Shown one piece after another: positions 34,762 through 39,996 of a DNA stretch of 39,996 nucleotides (position 1 is its first letter; every line of letters starts with the position of its first letter). Position numbers and translations under genes: made by a program. This stretch comes from Methylobacteriaceae bacterium (GTDB lineage Bacteria > Pseudomonadota > Alphaproteobacteria > Rhizobiales > Beijerinckiaceae), in assembly GCA_016793505.1 (NCBI GenBank), contig JAEULW010000210.1:1-39996 (forward strand), in the 5' to 3' direction. The notes below the pieces were generated by a model that saw only the letters and a program-made list of their open reading frames with translations, was not told where the DNA came from and made no database searches.

Positions 34762-35814
34762 ATGGACGCCGATGAGGGCAGGCATGCGCTGCTGAACATC
34801 AAGCAACTGTCCTATTTCGTCGCGCTGGCCGAACACGGCTCGATCTCGGCCGCGGCCAACGTGCTGAACATGGCGCAGCCCTCGATGTCGGAAAACATCG
34901 CCAAGCTGGAGAAGCAGCTCGACACGCAGCTGGCGATCCGCGGCTCGCGGGGCATCCAGCTCACCGAGGCGGGCAGCGTTCTGGCCCGCCGCGGCGCCGA
35001 GATCCTGCAGAGCATCGACGCTCTGGTCGAGGAAATCCGCCATCTCTCGGGCGAGCCGCGCGGCCCCGTGCGCATCGGCATCACGCCCTCGCTCAGCATT
35101 CTGCTGGCGGTGCCGCTGCTGGAGACGATTCACGCCGAGTTCCCGGAAATCCGCATGAGCTTTTCGGAAGGCATGTCGAACGACGTGCTGGACTGGGTCG
35201 CCTCCGACCGGGTCGATATCGGTTGCGTCTACGAGGCCCATGACAGCGCCACCTTCGCGATCGAACCGCTGCTGACCGAGGACCTCTTCCTCGTGACGGC
35301 GCCCGACAACTGGCCCGGCGAAATCGGCCCCGACGGCGTCGCGATCGATCCGATCCCCGCGGCGCGGCTGGCCGAATTTCCGCTGGTGCTGACCGGCGCC
35401 GCGAATGGCGCGCGGAAGTTCCAGGAGCGCTTCGCCCGCTCCATCGGCATCCAGCTCAATGTCATCGCCTCGATCGATTCGCTGGCGCACATCGTCGAGA
35501 TGGTGTCGCGCGCCAGCGCCTACACCATCGTTTCGCACGGCGCGGTGGTGAACAAGGTCGCCGAGGGCAAGCTGGCGCTCGTGCGCATCAAGGACCCCGG
35601 CATGAACCGCAAGGCGTTCCTCGTGCGCAAGCGCGCCCGCCCCGTGTCGCGGGTCTGCTCGGTCGTCGAGGAGCGGATCAAGCGGATCGTCGGCGAGATG
35701 ATCCAGCGCTACAGGATCAGCTCGGCCCATGTCGAGGATGCAGGCGTGCAAGTCATGACGGCGACGCGGCCGCCCGTGACAGGCGCGCCGGCCCCGGTCG
35801 AGATCAGCCGCTGA
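34762..35814 (+). CDS. LysR-type transcriptional regulator
   Basis: A 350-residue LysR-type regulator. The winged helix-turn-helix spans about residues 12-70 (LSYFVALAEHGSISAAANVL, then QPSMSENIAKLEKQL), followed by the linker helix and an effector-binding domain from about residue 96 (VRIGITPSLS). The usual family length is near 300; the C-terminal tail after about residue 315 is extra. Such proteins bind T-N11-A dyads and activate divergent genes when a pathway metabolite binds. It is the only regulator in the window, divergent from the SDR-GMC operon, and its stop overlaps the convergent cupin gene by 11 bases. ATG 34762 has GGGGAG 8 bases upstream. Confidence 0.95.
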   Translation: MDADEGRHALLNIKQLSYFVALAEHGSISAAANVLNMAQPSMSENIAKLEKQLDTQLAIRGSRGIQLTEAGSVLARRGAEILQSIDALVEEIRHLSGEPRGPVRIGITPSLSILLAVPLLETIHAEFPEIRMSFSEGMSNDVLDWVASDRVDIGCVYEAHDSATFAIEPLLTEDLFLVTAPDNWPGEIGPDGVAIDPIPAARLAEFPLVLTGAANGARKFQERFARSIGIQLNVIASIDSLAHIVEMVSRASAYTIVSHGAVVNKVAEGKLALVRIKDPGMNRKAFLVRKRARPVSRVCSVVEERIKRIVGEMIQRYRISSAHVEDAGVQVMTATRPPVTGAPAPVEISR

Positions 35815-36193
35815 CCGGCTGCGGCGCGCGACGATCGAGATGCGTGGCGACCCCGGTCTTGCGATCGGCGAAATACTGCACCTCGAGCAACAGGCAGCCC
35901 TGCTGCGAGACGAAGGGTCCGTGCGGCGTGCCGGGCGGGCGGATCACATAGGCCGGCGCCCTGGCCGATGATCGATCGGCGAGGCTCGCAAGATCGCCCT
36001 CGACGAGATAGATCTCCTCCCAATAGGCATGGACATAGGGCTCGAACGTGCCGCCGCCGGGCTCGAACCGCACAAGACGCGTGCGAAAGCCGCGCGCGTT
36101 CGCCTCGTCGAAATCGCCGCTCAGCAGTCTTGTGAACAGGCCGGTCGCCTGCGGGGCGGCGGTCCAGTCCGCGCTGGTGTCGATCGGATGCAT
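35804..36193 (-). CDS. cupin domain protein (ChrR-like)
   Basis: A 129-residue single cupin. HAYWEEIYLVEGDL (about 55-68) holds the His and Glu residues of cupin motif 1, and PPGTPHGPF (about 88-96) holds the histidine of motif 2, so metal binding is plausible. It resembles small ChrR-type cupins used as metabolite sensors or small isomerases. The function here is unknown. ATG 36193 was chosen; readings to 36388 include implausible arginine-rich sequence. It is divergent from the CMD-SDR operon, with the perfect CCTATGG dyad between them. Confidence 0.85.
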   Translation of the reverse strand: MHPIDTSADWTAAPQATGLFTRLLSGDFDEANARGFRTRLVRFEPGGGTFEPYVHAYWEEIYLVEGDLASLADRSSARAPAYVIRPPGTPHGPFVSQQGCLLLEVQYFADRKTGVATHLDRRAPQPVSG

Positions 36194-36259
36194 CGGCCGG
36201 CGTTCCTGTTGAAGCGGACGCCAGAAGACAGGAGATGACCCGCAACCGGGAAGCGCGGG

Positions 36260-36282
36260 CGTCCTATGGCGACCATAGGACG
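36260..36282. promoter_or_regulatory. perfect dyad CCTATGG-CGA-CCATAGG, candidate LysR operator
   Basis: Two perfect 10-base arms, CGTCCTATGG (36260-36269) and CCATAGGACG (36273-36282), flank CGA. T36265 and A36277 are in T-N11-A spacing, the hallmark of LysR-type binding sites. It lies about 67-70 bases before the cupin start and about 92-95 bases before the CMD start. CCGCAAGGC follows at 36285-36293. This is the best copy of the motif in the window. Confidence 0.65.
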
Positions 36283-36374
36283 ACCCGCAAGGCAAGCGCG
36301 GCCGGCTCGGTCGACGCCCGGAACCGCGGTTAACTGACGACCCGAACGCCGGAAAGACGCCCGGAGGACGTGCG

Positions 36375-36710
36375 ATGACCGAGACCATTTCAGCCGCCCG
36401 CGCCGCCTTCGGCGATGTCGCGCCGGGCCTTGCGGACTACAGCGACAATGTGTTGTTCGGCGATGTCTGGAATCGTCCCGGGCTGTCGCCGCGCGACCGC
36501 AGCATGATCACGGTCGCCTGCCTCGTTTCGCTCTACCGCTTCAACGAACTGCCATTCCACATCAGGAAGGCTCTGGAGAATGGCGTGACGCGCGCGGAAA
36601 TCGGCGAGCTGATCACGCATCTGGCGTTCTACGCGGGCTGGCCGACAGCCGCGACCGCCATTCCCGCGGCGCGGCGCGCGTTCGAAGACATGAGCCCGAG
36701 GGGACAATGA
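36375..36710 (+). CDS. carboxymuconolactone decarboxylase (CMD) family protein (second copy)
   Basis: A 111-residue CMD-fold protein paralogous to the one at 13330. Shared blocks include VLFGDVWNRPGL, RDRSMIT, FHIRKALENGVT and HLAFYAGWP. There is no CxxC pair. The PcaC branch decarboxylates a lactone; other relatives are unassigned. GGAGG lies 7 bases before the ATG. Its stop is one base from the following SDR start, so both are made together. The two paralogues have different partners: none here at 13330 and an SDR at 36712. Confidence 0.88.
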   Translation: MTETISAARAAFGDVAPGLADYSDNVLFGDVWNRPGLSPRDRSMITVACLVSLYRFNELPFHIRKALENGVTRAEIGELITHLAFYAGWPTAATAIPAARRAFEDMSPRGQ

Positions 36711-36711
36711 C

Positions 36712-37569
36712 ATGACGGGCAAGGCGCAGGCGCTGCAGAAGGCGGCAGTCATCGTCGGGGCTACATCGAAATGGCAGGCCGACGGCTCGAGCACGGCGCG
36801 GGTGGCGGGCGGCGCGATTTCGGACGCCGGAATGCCGGTCGGGATCCGCTGGGGCGTCGGCGGCGCGCTGGCGCAGAAATTCGCCGCCGAGGGTTATCTC
36901 GCCGTGCTGACGACGCGACACGCGAAGAACGCGGCCGGGCTCGCCGAGGCGATCGCCGACAGAGGCGGCCGCGCGCTGGTCGTCGAACTCGATCTCGAAA
37001 GCGTGTCCTCCATCGCCGCCGCATTCGCCGAAATCCGCGAACAGGTCGGCGATCCGGAGGTGGTGATCTACAATGCCGGCTATTCGCACGGCCGCGAGCT
37101 GCCGAAGGAGATGGAGCTGCTCGAGAACCTTCCGGACGAAATCTTCGAGACGGCGATCGCTCTCGCCTGCCGCGCGCCCTATCTTGTGGCGAAGCAAGCG
37201 CTGCCGGCGATGCGCCGGGCCGGCCGCGGAACATTCATGCTGTCGAACAATCAGTATTCCCTGCATGGCCGCGCCCGCAGGACGGGCGAATCCCTCTACT
37301 ATCCCCGCGCGCTCATGCGAACGCTCGCGCAGGTGTTGACGGAGGAGTATTCGCCGCATGGCGTGCATGTCGCCAATGTGGTGATCGACGGCATGATCGA
37401 CTCGCCGGGCACGCGCGCCTATGGCGAAGGCGTCTACAAGGCGGAGCAGGAGGCGATGCTCGACCCGATGCGCATCGCCGAGACCTATTGGCACATCCAT
37501 CAGCAGCATCCCAGCTGCTGGACGCACGACATCCAGCTCACGCCCTACAATCGGCCCGTCTCGCGCTGA
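36712..37569 (+). CDS. divergent SDR with about 28 extra residues in the cofactor loop
   Basis: A 285-residue protein with an SDR body: LTTR after beta-2, VIYNAGYS (about 119-126), a SNNQYS serine strand, and a C-terminal helix. The first strand AAVIVGATS is followed not by GIG but by about 28 inserted residues (about 19-47, including WQADGSST) before GVGGALAQ. The Tyr-x3-Lys site is not canonical; YYPRA stands where YxxxKA is expected. FabI-type reductases also have a lengthened loop at this place, though a shorter one. Cofactor and substrate are unknown. It is coupled to the CMD gene one base upstream, and its 3' end overlaps the MFS gene on the other strand by 25 bases. Confidence 0.82.
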   Translation: MTGKAQALQKAAVIVGATSKWQADGSSTARVAGGAISDAGMPVGIRWGVGGALAQKFAAEGYLAVLTTRHAKNAAGLAEAIADRGGRALVVELDLESVSSIAAAFAEIREQVGDPEVVIYNAGYSHGRELPKEMELLENLPDEIFETAIALACRAPYLVAKQALPAMRRAGRGTFMLSNNQYSLHGRARRTGESLYYPRALMRTLAQVLTEEYSPHGVHVANVVIDGMIDSPGTRAYGEGVYKAEQEAMLDPMRIAETYWHIHQQHPSCWTHDIQLTPYNRPVSR

Positions 37570-38717
37570 GCTGAGGCGGGTTCGACGCGCCAGGCCAGCC
37601 ACGCCGCGGCGATCATGATCGTCGCCGTCATCCCCGTTACCCCGACGACGCCCGCAAGAGTGGCGACGACGCCAGCGATGACCGGCAGCGCCGTCTGCAA
37701 AATGTTGGTCGCAGTCATCGTCAGCCCGATCGACTCGTTGGCGCGACCCTCGGGCGAGGCCTCATAGATGAGTCCGAAGGAGATCGGCACGCCGATGCCG
37801 ATGGGTAGACCGATCAGGATCGCCAGCAACGCCAGCGGCGCGACGCCCGTGAACCACGGCAGGACCACATAAACGATCGCGCTGGCGATCAGCGCGCCCG
37901 CGAGCAGACTGCGAGGCTCCGCGCGCGCGACGATCCAGCCGACGCAGAACCGCGAGGTGATCGCGCCGAGCGCCAGAGCTCCGACCACGACGCCGGCCTG
38001 CGCCGTCGTCAATCCGGCGCCGAAAGCAAGCAGCGAGATGATGAACGGGAACAGCGTCTGCGCGGCGCTGAAGACGCCGCTCACCGCGATGCGGCGAACC
38101 AGTTCACGATGACGAAGCAGATCCGCGACCCGCGGCTTCGCCGCCGGCGCCCTCCTGCGGGCCATGCGGAACGCATGGAAACCGGGCGCCATGGCGACCA
38201 GCACGACGGCGCCGATCGAGCCGACCGCCGCCACCGCGACGCGCGCCCCGTGCGTCTCGTGCAGCGCGCCGATCGCAACCGGCATCGCGAGCTGGAACAC
38301 CGAGTAGAGCATCATCATGTAGCCGAGGTTGCGTGTGCGGCGCGCCGGATCGTCCGCTTCGCTGACGCCGCGCGTGGCCGCAACATGAGCGAAGACCGTT
38401 CCTGCCCCGATCAGGGCGGCGGACGCAAACAGCGTTCCGGCCATCGGCGCGGCGGCGAAAACCAGACCGCCGCAGAGAATGAGCCCGTTGGCGACGACAA
38501 ACGGGACGAGGGAGCCGACACGGTCGACCCATCGGCCATAGGCGACGTTCAGAAGCATTGGCGCGACGGTGAAGAGGGAAGACAACAGGCCGACGACGAG
38601 CGCGCTCGCGCCGAGGCCCAGGGCGATGACGGGCAACACGAGGCGGCTCGCTGCGAGCGGCCCGTTCATCACGGCCGCGAGCAGCAGCGTCGCGGCGAGC
38701 CGCCCGTTCGCCGCCAT
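37545..38717 (-). CDS. MFS transporter
   Basis: A 390-residue major facilitator superfamily protein with about twelve hydrophobic segments. YGRWVDRVG (about 49-57) is the motif-A-like loop between helices 2 and 3, and a basic central loop (FRMARRRAPAAKPR) separates the two six-helix halves. Substrate unknown; import or export of a pathway acid is plausible. ATG 38717 was chosen because GGGGGG and AGGA precede it; ATG 38765 would add 16 polar residues without a ribosome site. The stop lies within the end of the convergent SDR gene. Confidence 0.88.
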   Translation of the reverse strand: MAANGRLAATLLLAAVMNGPLAASRLVLPVIALGLGASALVVGLLSSLFTVAPMLLNVAYGRWVDRVGSLVPFVVANGLILCGGLVFAAAPMAGTLFASAALIGAGTVFAHVAATRGVSEADDPARRTRNLGYMMMLYSVFQLAMPVAIGALHETHGARVAVAAVGSIGAVVLVAMAPGFHAFRMARRRAPAAKPRVADLLRHRELVRRIAVSGVFSAAQTLFPFIISLLAFGAGLTTAQAGVVVGALALGAITSRFCVGWIVARAEPRSLLAGALIASAIVYVVLPWFTGVAPLALLAILIGLPIGIGVPISFGLIYEASPEGRANESIGLTMTATNILQTALPVIAGVVATLAGVVGVTGMTATIMIAAAWLAWRVEPASAQRETGRL

Positions 38718-38958
38718 TCCTGTCCCCCCGTCGGCGGCGGCAGGCTGATCGAGGTCCTTGCCCATGATTGCGTTGTTCAGGCTACGCTCGCAGCGCCCTT
38801 GTTGGAAATCGGAAAGGTCGAACGCAGACATAGGCGCAAGCTGATACGAATCGCAGTCGGCTCGCGACACTGTCTGCGCCATTGATCGCCAGAGCTGGAG
38901 AGGCGAGCTTGATGCGGATCCGCTGCGAAGGATCAGTCCAGCGTCCGGAGATGCGCCC
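38718..38958. other. divergent leader region between MFS and Tct genes
   Basis: About 240 bases with no convincing gene. It holds ACATAGG at 38828-38834, one base off the CCATAGG heptamer and 110 bases before the MFS start, with no good left half. It also holds a perfect 8-base inverted repeat, CGCAGACA (38823-38830) and TGTCTGCG (38871-38878), spaced by 40 bases. Whether either is used is unknown. Confidence 0.3.
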
Positions 38959-39078
38959 TTGCCAATAATGCGGGCGGAGCGGAACTTGTGGGCGGGCGCG
39001 CTCTGCATTGCGCTCGTTGCGGTGGTGCTCGTCGGCGCCTGGTTCGACGGCGTCGCGCAGGCAGTCCTGCAGCGATAG
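38959..39078 (+). CDS. 39-residue single-helix membrane protein upstream of tctA (TctB remnant or analogue)
   Basis: A small frame from TTG 38959 to TAG 39078, or from ATG 38968 giving 36 residues. The TTG has GGAG exactly 8 bases upstream. The peptide has a basic N terminus (RAERN), one hydrophobic helix of about 20 residues (roughly 10-30) and the end FDGVAQAVLQR. It ends 13 bases before tctA, where tripartite tricarboxylate transporters normally carry the four-helix TctB subunit of about 150 residues. A stop at 38842 excludes a longer version in this frame. It could be a minimal TctB, a truncated remnant, or not translated. Confidence 0.5.
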   Translation: MPIMRAERNLWAGALCIALVAVVLVGAWFDGVAQAVLQR

Positions 39079-39091
39079 GGAGACGAGCGCG

Positions 39092-39996
39092 ATGGAGCTG
39101 TTCGACAATCTCTGGCTCGGCTTCCTGACATCGATGACGCCGCTCAACCTGCTCTATGCGCTCATCGGCGTCTTTCTTGGGACCGCGATCGGCGTGCTCC
39201 CCGGCCTTGGCCCGGCGGCGACGATCGCGATGCTGCTTCCCGCGACCTACGCTCTGGCGCCCGTCAGTTCGATGATCATGCTGGCCGGCATTTTCTATGG
39301 CGCGCAATACGGTGGCTCGACGACGGCGATCCTGGTCAATCTGCCGGGCGAGACGTCGTCCGTCGTCACCGTGCTCGACGGCTATCAGATGGCGCGGCAG
39401 GGCAAGGCCGGGAGAGCGCTGGCGACAGCCGCGCTCTCGTCGTTCTTCGCCGGCACGGTCTGCACGCTGATGATCGCGCTCTTCGCGCCGCCGCTGGCGG
39501 AGCTGGCGTTGAAGTTCGGTCCGGCGGAGTATTTCTCCCTGATGGCGCTCGGTCTCGTCGCCTCCATCGTTCTGGCCCGCGGCTCCATCCTGCATGCGCT
39601 CGGCATGATCTTGCTCGGCCTGCTGCTCGGCCTGATCGGAACGGACGTCACGTCGGGCGAACAGCGCTACGCCTTCGGCGTTCCCCAGCTGACGGACGGT
39701 CTCGGCATCGTCGCCGTGGCGATGGGCATGTTCGGCATCGGCGAGATCATCGCCAATCTCGAACAGGAATCGGCGCGCGGCGTTGCGATCAGCAAGGTCG
39801 CCGGCCTCTGGCCGACGCGTGACGATTTCCGTCGCATCATCGCGCCGACGCTGCGCGGCACGGCGCTCGGCTCCCTGCTCGGCGTTCTTCCCGGCGGCGG
39901 CGCGGCGCTCGCCGCCTTCGGCGCTTATGCCCTGGAGAAGAAGATCTCGCCGAACCGTCGTGAATTCGGCAAGGGCGCCATCGAGGGCGTGGCCGC
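39092..39996 (+). CDS. tctA: tripartite tricarboxylate transporter permease TctA (partial, cut by window edge)
   Basis: The first 301 residues of a TctA-type large permease; the full family length is near 500. Visible signatures are GVFLGTAIGVLPGLGPAATI (about 26-45) and FYGAQYGGSTTAILVNLPGE (about 70-89), and later a second PGGGAALAAF glycine motif, which marks the internal repeat of the family. It forms the main transport channel for carboxylates with the periplasmic TctC and small TctB. ATG 39092 has GGGAG upstream. The only candidate for TctB is the microprotein directly before it; TctC is not in the window. Confidence 0.93.
   Translation, partial: MELFDNLWLGFLTSMTPLNLLYALIGVFLGTAIGVLPGLGPAATIAMLLPATYALAPVSSMIMLAGIFYGAQYGGSTTAILVNLPGETSSVVTVLDGYQMARQGKAGRALATAALSSFFAGTVCTLMIALFAPPLAELALKFGPAEYFSLMALGLVASIVLARGSILHALGMILLGLLLGLIGTDVTSGEQRYAFGVPQLTDGLGIVAVAMGMFGIGEIIANLEQESARGVAISKVAGLWPTRDDFRRIIAPTLRGTALGSLLGVLPGGGAALAAFGAYALEKKISPNRREFGKGAIEGVA

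Noticed and set aside
32883..34775. 630-codon plus-strand frame
   Set aside because: Runs antisense to the GMC, EthD-like and SDR genes with no recognisable domain.
15941..36282. CCTATGG as a sigma-70 -10 element rather than an operator
   Set aside because: No TTGACA-like -35 box at 16-18 bases in the copies examined, and the best copies are full dyads; the operator reading fits better, though activator-dependent promoters without a -35 box cannot be excluded.
38845..39078. A longer TctB in the frame of the microprotein
   Set aside because: TGA at 38842-38844 closes the frame, and sequence before 38959 has no hydrophobic helices or start with a ribosome site.
1..39996. Mobile elements, tRNA, rRNA, CRISPR or phage genes
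   Set aside because: No transposase motifs, direct-repeat arrays, tRNA-like cloverleaf or rRNA sequence recognised on either strand.

Overview
This 40-kb window is high-GC and densely coded. Genes overlap by 1-4 bases within operons, GTG and TTG starts occur, and the gene families fit an alphaproteobacterium, probably Hyphomicrobiales; that placement is inferred from gene content and style, not from a marker gene. I see no rRNA, tRNA, insertion sequence, CRISPR array or phage gene, and no gene-free stretch longer than about 300 bases. The largest gaps are 34512-34761 and 38718-38958.

The window is almost one continuous catabolic island for organic acids handled as CoA thioesters. Layout from left to right: (A) minus-strand operon 3877->1 with three short-chain dehydrogenases (SDRs), an NTF2/SnoaL-like protein and a double-hotdog thioesterase cut by the window edge. 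(B) Plus-strand operon 4083-9880 with a quinone-oxidoreductase-like enzyme, MmgE/PrpD, an alpha-methylacyl-CoA racemase-like protein, a 3-hydroxyisobutyrate-dehydrogenase-like enzyme and a type III CoA-transferase. (C) Minus operon 13145->9909 with a second 3-hydroxyisobutyrate-dehydrogenase-like enzyme, a cupin, a TIM-barrel amidohydrolase and an SDR, divergent from a small carboxymuconolactone-decarboxylase-like (CMD) gene. (D) Minus operon 15858->13645 with an SDR and a second MmgE/PrpD. (E) Minus operon 18770->15963 with a MaoC hydratase and a two-subunit acyl-CoA dehydrogenase, divergent from a CoA-transferase. (F) Minus operon 25393->20140 with a CitE-like lyase, AMP-forming acyl-CoA synthetase, acyl-CoA dehydrogenase and thiolase. 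(G) Minus operon 30101->25525, a complete Liv-type ABC importer. (H) Minus operon 34511->30264 with a degenerate SDR, a tandem EthD-like protein, a GMC oxidoreductase and an NAD-dependent epimerase. (I) The only regulator, a LysR-type protein at 34762-35814. (J) A cupin, a second CMD protein fused in operon with an unusual SDR, an MFS transporter, and the start of a TctA-type transporter preceded by a 39-residue membrane microprotein.

Read together: uptake (Liv ABC, MFS, Tct), CoA activation (ligase and CoA-transferases), epimerisation (racemase), dehydrogenation (acyl-CoA dehydrogenases), hydration (MaoC), oxidation (SDRs), thiolysis (thiolase) and C-C cleavage (CitE-like). No ring-hydroxylating oxygenase, P450 or Baeyer-Villiger enzyme is present. 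A branched or alicyclic carboxylic acid is therefore more likely than an aromatic substrate, but the substrate cannot be read from the sequence.

The main non-coding observation is a recurring site, CCTATGG-N3-CCATAGG. Its T-N11-A geometry is that of LysR-type operators. A dyad or half-site lies about 70-110 bases from a start codon in eight separate promoter regions, including the one in front of the LysR gene. This suggests that one regulator controls the whole island.
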